NCBI RefSeq assembly: GCF_002105535.1
Contig: NZ_CP015848.1
Span: forward strand, 1,488,907 to 1,552,906
DNA from: Magnetospirillum sp. ME-1
Lineage (GTDB): Bacteria; Pseudomonadota; Alphaproteobacteria; Rhodospirillales; Magnetospirillaceae
DNA length: 64,000 nucleotides
Direction of reading: 5' to 3'
The notes below the pieces were generated by a model, which ran no database searches, was not told where the DNA came from, and was given only the letters and a program-made list of their open reading frames with translations. This document shows, in pieces, positions 53,790 through 62,119 of this stretch (position 1 is the first letter of the stretch; the number at the start of each line of letters is the position of its first letter). A program made the position numbers and the translations under genes.

Positions 53790-55004
53790 TTAACACATGT
53801 GATCGATTAGGCGCCGCAGGAAGTCCTCGCACCTGGCGACCTGCTCGACGGTGATGAATTCGTCGGGGCGATGGGCCTGGGTGATGCTGCCGGGGCCGCA
53901 GACCACCGCCGGAATGCCGGCCTGCTGGAACAGCCCGGCCTCGGTGGTGAAGGCCACCTTGCTGGTCCGGTTGGAGCCCGACAGGGCGCAGACCAGACGA
54001 ACCGCGGCATCCATCTCGTCCATGCCGAGACCCGGCGTCGAATTGTGCTCGTCGAGCGTGATGCCGCTGGCCTCGCTGATGCCCAGCATCTCAGGCACCA
54101 GATCCTGGGCCCAGCCCCGAACCTCCGCCATCAGTTCCTCGGGGTCGTGATCGGGCAGGTTGCGGATCTCGAATTCGAACGAGCAGGACTTGGGGACGAT
54201 GTTGAGCGCCGTGCCGCCCTGCATGGTCCCGGTGTGGACCGTGGTGTAGGGGGGCTGGTAGCCGTGGTCGAAGGGGCCGTTTTCGCGGATGCGCCGCTGC
54301 ATGGCCCGCAGTTTGACGACCATTTCGGCGGCGATCTCGACGGCGTTGACGCCCTGGTGGTTCAGGGCCGAGTGGCATTCGTGCCCTTCCACGTGGCAGC
54401 GCACGCTTTTCTTGCCTTTGTGGCCGATCACCGCCTTCATGTCGGTGGGTTCGCCGACGATGCAGAGAAGCGGCCGGACCGCCAGATGGGCCAGATCGTC
54501 GATCAGCCGGCGGACGCCGACGCAGCCCACCTCCTCGTCGTAGGAGAAGGCGAAATGAACCGGCATCTTCAGAGGCGCGGCGGCGAATTCGGGGGCCAGG
54601 GCCAGGCAGATGGCGATGAAGCTCTTCATGTCGGCGGTGCCGCGGCCGTAAAGCCTGCCATCGGCCCGGCGCAGGTGAAACGGGTCCGACGACCAGTCCT
54701 GACCATCCACCGGCACCACGTCGGTATGGCCGGACAGCACTATCCCGGGAACATCGGCGGGGCCAATTGTGGCAAAGATATTCGCCTTGTTCCTGGATTC
54801 GTCAAAAGTCCTGCGAACAGAAGCCCCAAGACCGGAAAGGATTTCTTCCGCCAGATCGATTAACTGTAAATTAGTCTTGTAACTTGTAGTATCGATCGCG
54901 ATTAATTTCCCGATCGTTTCGATGCTGGCCGGCAGGGGCGTTTCGGCATGTTCGCTCAAGGACCCGTTCTCGCTCTGGGAGGCTTTGCGCAAGGCCCCCA
55001 TCAT
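53790..55004 (-). CDS. argE: M20-family deacetylase, acetylornithine deacetylase-like
   Basis: An M20 metallopeptidase with GHTDVVPVDGQDW (zinc His and Asp), RGTADMKSF (bridging Asp), DEEVGCVGVRRL (catalytic Glu pair), GEPTDMKAVIGHKG and, at the C-terminus, CGPGSITQAHRPDEFI (zinc His). The arrangement and length fit ArgE, which makes ornithine from N-acetylornithine, though a succinyl-diaminopimelate or glutamate-carboxypeptidase-like relative cannot be excluded. The start is uncertain: ATGs at 55004 and 55001, or a TTG at 54959 giving 389 residues, closest to the family length. Confidence 0.85.
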   Translation of the reverse strand: MMGALRKASQSENGSLSEHAETPLPASIETIGKLIAIDTTSYKTNLQLIDLAEEILSGLGASVRRTFDESRNKANIFATIGPADVPGIVLSGHTDVVPVDGQDWSSDPFHLRRADGRLYGRGTADMKSFIAICLALAPEFAAAPLKMPVHFAFSYDEEVGCVGVRRLIDDLAHLAVRPLLCIVGEPTDMKAVIGHKGKKSVRCHVEGHECHSALNHQGVNAVEIAAEMVVKLRAMQRRIRENGPFDHGYQPPYTTVHTGTMQGGTALNIVPKSCSFEFEIRNLPDHDPEELMAEVRGWAQDLVPEMLGISEASGITLDEHNSTPGLGMDEMDAAVRLVCALSGSNRTSKVAFTTEAGLFQQAGIPAVVCGPGSITQAHRPDEFITVEQVARCEDFLRRLIDHMC

Positions 55005-55046
55005 ATGGTGTCCGGTGGCCGGAAGGCCAGCCCCGCGCATCGACGT

Positions 55047-55099
55047 ATAACCAATATCTTGTGGTTATTACGCATGCGGAGCGCTATTCTCCCGCATGC
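55047..55099. promoter_or_regulatory. Two inverted repeats upstream of the type I secretion operon
   Basis: In the divergent region between the deacetylase and the secretion operon, ATAACCA (55047-55053) pairs with TGGTTAT (55062-55068), and GCATGCGG (55072-55079) pairs with CCGCATGC (55092-55099). The first looks like a dimeric operator; the second could be an operator or an attenuator hairpin. The secretion gene starts at 55171. Confidence 0.45.
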
Positions 55100-55170
55100 C
55101 GACGGAGCATGGGGCGGCTGGTTTTGTTGGTGGCGAGGGAGCGCGAGCTTGCAGCCCGTGATGCTTACGC

Positions 55171-56949
55171 ATGAGTGACCCCGTGGCCGGGCGGCCCGCG
55201 GATATGACCGCACCCGATTCCGGCGTCAAGAACGCCGAGCCGCCCGCTTTCAGCATCGCCTCGCTGTCCACCCTGAAGAGCAATCTGTTCGACCTCGCCG
55301 TAGCGTCGCTGTTTCTCAACATCCTCGGTCTGGCGCTGCCCATGGCCCTGCTGCAGGTCTACGACCGTATCCTGCCCAACAAGTCGGTGGGCACCATGGT
55401 CTTCCTGATGGGAGCCGTGTTCGCCGCCCTGTTGCTGGAATCGTCGCTCAATTTCTGCCGCTCGTGGATCACCGGCTGGGTGGGCGCGAAGTTCGAGCAT
55501 AATGCCGGCTGCACCGCGCTCAACCATCTGGTGATGGCCGGCGTGGACGAGTTCGAGAAGGACGGGTCCGGCGCCCATCTCGAGCGCATGAACTCGCTGG
55601 CCACGGTGCGCGAGTTCTATGCCGGCCAGGCCATGCTGACCCTGCTCGATCTGCCGTTCGCGGCGTTGTATCTCAGTCTGGTCGCCATGATGGGCGGCAT
55701 CCTGGTCCTGGTGCCCGTCACCATTCTGGTGCTGTTTTGCGTCACCGCCGTCATTCTGGGCGGCAAACTGCGCGGCGCGCTGCAAAAGCGCATGACCGCC
55801 GACGATCGCCGCTTCAACTTCATCATCGAGGTGCTGGGCGGCATCCATAGCGTCAAGGCCTTCGCCATGGAGGCCCAGATGGTGCGCCGCTACGAGCGAT
55901 TGCAGGAGACCTGTGCCGAAGGCGCCTATCAGGTGGCGCTCAATTCATCGACCGCCATGGGCATCTCCTCGTTCTTTTCCCAGGCGACCACCGTCTGCGT
56001 CGCCATGTTCGGAGCCCTGGTGGTGCTGAACGGCGAGATGACCACCGGTGGTCTGGCCGCCTGTTCCATGCTGGCCGGCCGCGCCATGGCGCCCATTCAG
56101 AAGGCGCTGGGGGTCTGGACCCGCTTCCAGTCGTTCATGCTGGCCCGCCATCGGCTGACCGAACTGTTCAAGCTGAGGCCGGAATCGGCGAAGGACCTGC
56201 CCAAGATGACCGCCTGCAAGGGCGGGCTGGAACTGATCGATTGCAGTTTCCGCTATGGCGAAAAGCTGCCGGTCATCATCCGCGACGCCTCCATCAAGAT
56301 CGGCGAGGGCGAGTGCATCGCCATCTCGGGCGGGAACGGCAGCGGCAAGACCACGTTGCTGACCCTGATGCAGGGCGCCATCAAGCCGACCACCGGGCAG
56401 GTGCTGGTGGACGGCCAGCCCATGACCATGTTCGAACCCCAAAGCGTGCGTGACCACATCGCCTTCCTGCCGCAGATGGGCGTGCTGTTCCAGGGGACGA
56501 TCTTGCAGAACATCACCATGTTCCGTAAGGAATTCGACGACGTGGCGGTCGAGACCGCCGCGCTGCTCGGCCTGGACGAGGTGGTGGCGACCATGGCGCT
56601 CGGCTATGACACCCCGGTGGGCGACGGCGCCTATGATTCCCTGCCGCGCGGCATCAAGCAGCGCATCGCCATCGCCCGCGCCCTGGTCAACAATCCCCGC
56701 GTCGTGCTGTTCGACGAGGCCAACACCGCGGTGGACACCACCGGCGACAACTTCCTGCGCGTCTGGCTCGAGCGGGCCAAGGGCAAGCGCACCCTTGTGC
56801 TGGTCACGCCGCGTCCGTCGCTGGTCAAACTGGCCGACCGGGTGTTCGACCTGAAGGACGGCACGCTGATCGCCAAGCCGCCCCGCGAGGAGCGGCCGCC
56901 CATGCCCGAAGCTCCGCCCGGCCTGCTGCCCCAGGGAGGGCCGGCATGA
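55171..56949 (+). CDS. Type I secretion ABC half-transporter 1, degenerate motifs
   Basis: A 592-residue exporter with six membrane helices (about 45-310) and a nucleotide-binding domain. Walker A SGGNGSGKTTLL, Q-loop FLPQMGVLFQG and Walker B VVLFDEANTAVD are intact. The ABC signature reads DSLPRGIKQRIAIARAL instead of LSGGQ, and the H-loop His is replaced, VTPRPS in place of VTHRPS. Hydrolysis by this half alone is therefore doubtful. It overlaps the second ABC gene by ATGA, suggesting a heterodimer. No N-terminal peptidase domain is present. Cargo is unknown. Confidence 0.88.
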   Translation: MSDPVAGRPADMTAPDSGVKNAEPPAFSIASLSTLKSNLFDLAVASLFLNILGLALPMALLQVYDRILPNKSVGTMVFLMGAVFAALLLESSLNFCRSWITGWVGAKFEHNAGCTALNHLVMAGVDEFEKDGSGAHLERMNSLATVREFYAGQAMLTLLDLPFAALYLSLVAMMGGILVLVPVTILVLFCVTAVILGGKLRGALQKRMTADDRRFNFIIEVLGGIHSVKAFAMEAQMVRRYERLQETCAEGAYQVALNSSTAMGISSFFSQATTVCVAMFGALVVLNGEMTTGGLAACSMLAGRAMAPIQKALGVWTRFQSFMLARHRLTELFKLRPESAKDLPKMTACKGGLELIDCSFRYGEKLPVIIRDASIKIGEGECIAISGGNGSGKTTLLTLMQGAIKPTTGQVLVDGQPMTMFEPQSVRDHIAFLPQMGVLFQGTILQNITMFRKEFDDVAVETAALLGLDEVVATMALGYDTPVGDGAYDSLPRGIKQRIAIARALVNNPRVVLFDEANTAVDTTGDNFLRVWLERAKGKRTLVLVTPRPSLVKLADRVFDLKDGTLIAKPPREERPPMPEAPPGLLPQGGPA

Positions 56950-59120
56950 CCGCTGCCCACAACAGCCTGTCGACGCGCAAGCCCAACCAGCAGGCCATCG
57001 AGCAGTACGAGCAGCAACTGGCCCAGAATGCCCTGGGCGGGTTCTCGGCCACCTCGGATCTGGCGGCCTGCCTGTTGCCTCTGCTGAAGTCGCTGGGGTG
57101 GAAGGGCGATCCCCGCCATGTGGCGGAATCCCTGCCGCACTTCGCCAACGACCTGGACCTCACCGGCCTGCGCAACGTGATGGCGACGCTGAATTATTCC
57201 AGCCGGCCCGAGCGTCTGGATCTGGAAATCATCGATTCCCGTCTGCTGCCGTGCCTGTTCCTGCCCGACGAGAGCCACGCCCTGGTGGTGAAGAAGATCG
57301 ACGACGAGGGCGAGGCCGAGGTTTTCGACAGTGCTCAGGGACTGACCGTCAAGTTCGACACCCGGGGAATCAAGGGTACCGCCTATTTCTTCACCAACCT
57401 GGGGGGCGACGCGGCCGCCGCCAAGCCCGCCAGCTGGTTCCAGAGCGTGCTGGAGCGGTTCCGGCCTCTGTACTGGCAGGCGTTCTTCGTCACTTTCGTG
57501 CTCAACGTCTTTTCGCTCGGCACGCCGCTGTTCACCATGTCGGTCTACGACAAGGTGATCGGCGCCGAATCCTATTCCATGCTGGTGTCGCTCTCCATCG
57601 GAGTGACCATGGCCCTGGCCGCCGACGCGGTGCTGCGCGAGGTCCGCGCCCGTATCCTGGCCTTCGTCGGCGCCCGGCTCGACAACATCATGGGCAACAA
57701 CATCTTCCAGCATATCCTGGCCCTGCCGCCGGGCTTTACCGAGCGGGCCACCATCGGCGCCCAGGTGGCGCGCATCAAGGACTTCGAATCGGTGCGCGAG
57801 TTCTTCACCGGGCCGCTGGCCACGGTGTTCATGGAATTGCCCTTCGCCATCTTCTATTTCACCGTCATCGCCCTGCTGGGCGGGGTGATCGCCCTGGTGC
57901 CGGTGATCGGCACCATCCTGTTCCTGGTCGGCGGCTGGGCCGTGATGCCGGTGGTGCGCAAGAATGTCGGCGTTGCGTCGCGCGCCGGTTCACGGCGCCA
58001 GGAATTCCTGGTGGAGGCGCTGGGCAAGATGCGCGCCGTCAAGCTGGCCGCCGCCGAGCACACCTGGGTCAAGCGCTACCGCGAAATGTCGGCCCGCGCC
58101 GCCATGGGCGGGTTCAAGAACGGCATGTTCTCGGTGGCCATCAGCACCGGGTCCAACATCCTGATCATCTCGTCGGGCCTGGCCACCATCATGGTGGGCG
58201 TGCTGGGCGTCATCGACGGGGCGCTGTCCATCGGCGGCCTGATCGCCGCCATGATGCTGGTGTGGCGGGTGCTGTCGCCGCTGCAGACCGGCTTCACCAT
58301 GCTGCAGCGGGTGGAGCAGGTGAGGGGGTCGATCCGCCAGATCGACGGCCTGATGAGCATCAAGCCCGAGCGCGACCCCAAGGCCATCGTGGCGCCGCTG
58401 AAGAACATCAAGGGCCGCGTGGTGTTCTCACGGGTATCGTTGCGCTACAACAACGAATCCGACCCCGCCCTGGTGGGCGTTTCCTTCGAGGTGGAACCGG
58501 GCGAGGTGGTGTGCGTCACAGGGCGCAACGGGTCGGGCAAGTCCACCATCCTCAAGGTTCTGCTCGGCCTTTACACGCCCCAGGCCGGTGCGGTGAAGAT
58601 CGACGCCACCGACATCCGCCAGATCGATCCCATCGAGATGCGGCACATGATCTCCTATACGCCGCAGACCTGTAACCTGTTCTTCGGGACCGTGGCCCAG
58701 AACCTGCGCCTGGCCCATCCCACCGCCACCGATGCCGACATCCGCTGGGCCTGCGATCAGGCGGATGTGTGGGAGGAGATCATGGCTCTGCCGCGCGGGC
58801 TCGATACCCGTATCGGCGAGGGCGCCTCCGAGCATCTGCCCACCAGCTTCGTCCAGAAGCTGTCCCTGGCCAGGGGCTATCTCAAGCGCAGCCCGATCAT
58901 GCTGTTCGACGAGCCGGTCAACGGCCTTGATTTCGAAGGCGACCGTACCTTCATGCAATCCATCGAGAATTTCCGCGGCCAGTCCACCATCTTCATGGTT
59001 ACCCACCGTCCCAGCCATCTGCGGGTCGCCGACCGGATCCTGGTGTTCGATGGCGGCTATCTGCGTCTCGCCGGCCCGGCCGAGGAAGTCCGGGCCAAAA
59101 TTCCGCCGGATCTGATCTGA
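56946..59120 (+). CDS. Type I secretion ABC half-transporter 2 with peptidase-like domain
   Basis: A 724-residue exporter. Residues 1-150 resemble the C39-like domain of HlyB-type transporters but without an evident catalytic Cys-His pair. Six membrane helices follow, and the nucleotide-binding domain has Walker A TGRNGSGKST, Walker B IMLFDEPVNGLD and an intact H-loop VTHRPSHLR. The signature reads EHLPTSFVQKLSLARGYL instead of LSGGQ. Since both halves have an altered signature, nucleotide handling may differ from known pairs. The ATG is an ATGA overlap and the adaptor gene starts 2 bases after its stop. Confidence 0.88.
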   Translation: MTAAHNSLSTRKPNQQAIEQYEQQLAQNALGGFSATSDLAACLLPLLKSLGWKGDPRHVAESLPHFANDLDLTGLRNVMATLNYSSRPERLDLEIIDSRLLPCLFLPDESHALVVKKIDDEGEAEVFDSAQGLTVKFDTRGIKGTAYFFTNLGGDAAAAKPASWFQSVLERFRPLYWQAFFVTFVLNVFSLGTPLFTMSVYDKVIGAESYSMLVSLSIGVTMALAADAVLREVRARILAFVGARLDNIMGNNIFQHILALPPGFTERATIGAQVARIKDFESVREFFTGPLATVFMELPFAIFYFTVIALLGGVIALVPVIGTILFLVGGWAVMPVVRKNVGVASRAGSRRQEFLVEALGKMRAVKLAAAEHTWVKRYREMSARAAMGGFKNGMFSVAISTGSNILIISSGLATIMVGVLGVIDGALSIGGLIAAMMLVWRVLSPLQTGFTMLQRVEQVRGSIRQIDGLMSIKPERDPKAIVAPLKNIKGRVVFSRVSLRYNNESDPALVGVSFEVEPGEVVCVTGRNGSGKSTILKVLLGLYTPQAGAVKIDATDIRQIDPIEMRHMISYTPQTCNLFFGTVAQNLRLAHPTATDADIRWACDQADVWEEIMALPRGLDTRIGEGASEHLPTSFVQKLSLARGYLKRSPIMLFDEPVNGLDFEGDRTFMQSIENFRGQSTIFMVTHRPSHLRVADRILVFDGGYLRLAGPAEEVRAKIPPDLI

Positions 59121-59121
59121 C

Positions 59122-60540
59122 ATGAGCACGAACCCGACCCCGACCCCGAATCCGGGCCAGAATCTGGTCAACGTTCCCCAGCCCGACAAGGTGCCCCAGG
59201 CGGCAGCTTCGTCGAAGTCGGTGATCAAGCTGTCCAACCGCCAATCGCGGCATCTGGCCCAGGCCCTGGTGCTGGAGGAGAGCGGCACCTCGGGCATGGT
59301 CCGCTTCACCATGATGCTGGCCAGCGCCACCACGGCCGCCTTCGTGGTGTGGGCGGCGCTGACCGACGTTCCGGAAATCGCCACCGCCGAGGGGCAGGTC
59401 ATTCCCTCGGGTCAGGTGCAGGCGGTCCAGCATCTGGAAGGCGGCATCGTCCAGGATATCCTGGCCCGCGACGGCGATCTGGTGGAGGCGGGAGCCACCA
59501 TCGTCCGGCTCAATCCCGCTCAGGCCATCTCCGATCTGGAACAGACCCGGGCGCGTGAAGCCACCTTGCTGATCAAGGCCGAACGCCTGCGCGCGCTCGC
59601 CGAGGAGCGTCAGCCCGATTTCTCCCATATGCCCCAGGGCTATGACCGCCTCATCGCCGACAATCTGGCCATCTTCAACAGCCAGTCCCAGGCCCGCGAC
59701 ACCTCGCGCTCGGTGATCCTGTCGCAGATGGAGCAGAAGCGATCCGATCTGCGCCTGCTGGAATCCCAGGAACGCTCGCTGCGCGAGCAGATTGGGCCGC
59801 TGCAGGAAGAGATGAACATGCGCCAGGAACTGGTCGCCAAGGGGCTGGTATCGCGGGTGGTCTACCTGGACACCAAGCGCGAGCTCTCTCGCGTCCAGGG
59901 CGAACTGGCCCGCCTGATCGGCCAGGAAGTGACGGCGCGCGAGGCCCTGGGCGAGGTTGAAAACCGCCTGATGGACAACAAATCGTCCCTGCAGAAGGCG
60001 ACCATGGACGATCTGGGCACCACCATCAACGAACTGGCGCAGGTGCAGGAAAGCATCGGCCGGCTCGAGGATCGGGTGAAGCGCCTGGAGATCGTCGCCC
60101 CGGTGCGCGGCCTGGTCAAGGGACTGGCTGTCAAGAACCAGGGGGCCGTCATTCAGGCCGGCGGCAATGTCTGCGAGGTGGTCCCCGTCGAAAGCCAGAT
60201 GAAGGTGGACGCCAAGATCAACACCAAGGACGTGGGTCATCTGAAGATCGGCCAGCCGGTGCGGGTCAAGATCACCACCTACGATTTCGCCCGTTACGGC
60301 GCGGTGGATGGGACGCTGACCAAGATTTCAGCATCCAGTTTTGCCGACGAGAAGGGCAATCCCTTCTTCAAGGGCGTGATCGACCTGAAGAACAATTACG
60401 TGGGCCTGACGCCGGGCCGCTACACCATCCAGCCCGGCATGTCGGTGACGGCGGAAATCATCACCGGCGACAAGACCTTGCTGCAATACATGCTCAAGCC
60501 GATCTTCACCCAGATCCAGCAATCGTTCCACGAACGCTGA
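59122..60540 (+). CDS. Type I secretion membrane fusion protein (HlyD family)
   Basis: A 472-residue adaptor with a cytoplasmic N-terminus of about 60 residues, one membrane segment (MMLASATTAAFVVWAALTDV), a lipoyl half (TAEGQVIPSGQVQAVQHLEG), a long coiled-coil hairpin (about 130-290), a second lipoyl half (VAPVRGLVKGLAVKNQGAVIQAG) and a barrel domain. These features are those of PrtE/HlyD-type type I secretion adaptors. It is one base after the second ABC gene and ends the operon. No outer-membrane TolC gene or RTX cargo is adjacent. Confidence 0.92.
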   Translation: MSTNPTPTPNPGQNLVNVPQPDKVPQAAASSKSVIKLSNRQSRHLAQALVLEESGTSGMVRFTMMLASATTAAFVVWAALTDVPEIATAEGQVIPSGQVQAVQHLEGGIVQDILARDGDLVEAGATIVRLNPAQAISDLEQTRAREATLLIKAERLRALAEERQPDFSHMPQGYDRLIADNLAIFNSQSQARDTSRSVILSQMEQKRSDLRLLESQERSLREQIGPLQEEMNMRQELVAKGLVSRVVYLDTKRELSRVQGELARLIGQEVTAREALGEVENRLMDNKSSLQKATMDDLGTTINELAQVQESIGRLEDRVKRLEIVAPVRGLVKGLAVKNQGAVIQAGGNVCEVVPVESQMKVDAKINTKDVGHLKIGQPVRVKITTYDFARYGAVDGTLTKISASSFADEKGNPFFKGVIDLKNNYVGLTPGRYTIQPGMSVTAEIITGDKTLLQYMLKPIFTQIQQSFHER

Positions 60541-60549
60541 TGTGGACGG

Positions 60550-60582
60550 TAAAACGGGTGTCAGCCGACGGGCTGACACCCG
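60550..60582 (-). terminator. Terminator overlapping the stop codon of the HD-GYP gene
   Basis: CGGGTGTCAGCC (60555-60566) and GGCTGACACCCG (60571-60582) form a perfect 12-base stem with a GACG loop. On the minus strand TTTTA follows the stem (from 60554 down). The HD-GYP gene ends at 60561, so the stem is partly coding. It is also 15 bases after the convergent adaptor gene. Confidence 0.7.
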
Positions 60583-61712
60583 GCCTGTTCCAGAAGCTTC
60601 CGCTTTGAGTCCATATCCTGCTCGGAATCGGCGAAGCGGTCGGCGATCTCCTTGAACTGATCCTGAAGGGCGAGGAAGGTCTCGACGATGTCGGGGTCGA
60701 AATGGGAGCCCGCTCCTTCGGCGATGATGGCCACCGCCTTTTCGTGGGGCATGCCGTCCTTGTAGACGCGGCGGCTGATCAGGGCGTCATAGACGTCGGC
60801 CACCGCCATCAGGCGGGCCGAGACGGGGATATGGTCGCCGCCGATGCCTTGGGGATAGCCGCTGCCGTCCCATTTCTCCTGGTGGCCGTAGGCGATTTCC
60901 TTGGCCATGGCCAGGAACTGCACCGGCGTTCCCAGCGACCGTTCGGCGTGCTCGATGGCGTCGCGGCCCAAGGTGGTGTGGGTCTTCATGATCTCGAATT
61001 CGTGAGGCTCGAACCGTCCGGGCTTCAGCAGGATACGGTCGGGAATGCCCACCTTGCCGATATCGTGCAGCGGCGCCGACTTGAACAGCATGTCGATGGT
61101 CACGTCGTCGAGGGTGGCGGCGAAACGGGGATGGTCCTTCAGCTTCTCCGCCAGGAGGCGGACGTAATGCTGGGTGCGGCGAATGTGGTTGCCGGTGTCG
61201 GAATCCCGCGTTTCCGCCAGCGACGCCATGGCCAGGATGGTGACGTCCTGGATGGCGGCCAGTTCCCGGGTGCGCCGCGCCACTTCCGCCTCCAGGTAAT
61301 CGTTCTTGTCCTTCAGGAAATCGGCGCTGGCCTTCAGCTTCAGATGAGTCTCGACCCGGGCCAGCACCACGGCCGGGTTGATGGGCTTGGTCACATAATC
61401 CACGGCGCCCAGCTTGAGGCCGGCCTCCTCGTCCTCGCTGGCGCTCATGGCGGTGAGGAAGATCACCGGAATGTCGCGGGTGGCGCGATCGGCCTTGAGC
61501 CGGCGGCAGACTTCATAGCCGTCGAGCCCCGGCATCATGATGTCCAGCAAGATCAGGTCGGGCGGCGCCTCGCCCGCGGCGATGGTCAGGGCCTTCTCGC
61601 CGCTGTTGGCGATCTTGACCCGGTACAGGTCCTTGAGCAGGCCGCTCATCAGCTTGAGATTGTCGGGGGTGTCATCGACCACCAGGATGGTCGGGCGAAG
61701 ATCGTCGGTCAT
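60561..61712 (-). CDS. Response regulator with HD-GYP c-di-GMP phosphodiesterase output
   Basis: A 383-residue two-domain protein. Residues 1-125 are a receiver domain with ILVVDDTPDN, the phospho-acceptor Asp in LILLDIMMPGLDG and the KPINP lysine. After a coiled linker, residues about 170-360 are an HD-GYP domain with HDIGKVGIPDRIL, HTTLGRDAIEHAE and HQEKWDGSGYPQGI. Phosphorylation probably controls c-di-GMP breakdown. It overlaps the stand-alone receiver gene by ATGA. The ATG at 61712 starts MTDDLRPTILVV. Confidence 0.95.
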   Translation of the reverse strand: MTDDLRPTILVVDDTPDNLKLMSGLLKDLYRVKIANSGEKALTIAAGEAPPDLILLDIMMPGLDGYEVCRRLKADRATRDIPVIFLTAMSASEDEEAGLKLGAVDYVTKPINPAVVLARVETHLKLKASADFLKDKNDYLEAEVARRTRELAAIQDVTILAMASLAETRDSDTGNHIRRTQHYVRLLAEKLKDHPRFAATLDDVTIDMLFKSAPLHDIGKVGIPDRILLKPGRFEPHEFEIMKTHTTLGRDAIEHAERSLGTPVQFLAMAKEIAYGHQEKWDGSGYPQGIGGDHIPVSARLMAVADVYDALISRRVYKDGMPHEKAVAIIAEGAGSHFDPDIVETFLALQDQFKEIADRFADSEQDMDSKRKLLEQAGCQPVG

Positions 61713-62119
61713 GGCAGCGTAACCTTGAGGGCGCGTTCGATGGACTTCTTGACGGAGGCGATGGACACCGGCTTGACCAGATAGCCCGACACGTGCAGGC
61801 CCTTGGCGGTCATCACCGCCTCTTCGCCGGAATCCGAGGTCAGCATCACCACCGGCGTGGCGGCAACTTCGGGAAGCGGTGCCCTTTGCAGGGTCGCCAC
61901 ATAGGCGAAGCCGTCGTCGCCCGGCATGTGAATGTCGCACAGCACCACGGAGGGGCGGATGCGCAGGGTCTCGGAAATGCCGGCCTTGACGTCGCCCGCC
62001 TCGTAGAGGTTGGAGGGCGGAATGCCGATCTGCATCAGGATCTGGCGCAGGGTGAGGCGGATGAACGGCTCGTCGTCCACCAGCAACACCTTGATGCGGC
62101 GAAGTTCCGTTTCATTCAT
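61709..62119 (-). CDS. Stand-alone receiver domain protein
   Basis: A 136-residue CheY-like protein: VLLVDDEPFIRLTL, phospho-acceptor Asp in VVLCDIHMPGDDG, VVMLTSD and VKPVS lysine. It has no output domain, so it likely acts as a shuttle in a phosphorelay or binds a partner. ATG at 62119 overlaps the hybrid kinase stop, and its own stop overlaps the HD-GYP gene start, so all three are translationally coupled. Confidence 0.93.
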   Translation of the reverse strand: MNETELRRIKVLLVDDEPFIRLTLRQILMQIGIPPSNLYEAGDVKAGISETLRIRPSVVLCDIHMPGDDGFAYVATLQRAPLPEVAATPVVMLTSDSGEEAVMTAKGLHVSGYLVKPVSIASVKKSIERALKVTLP

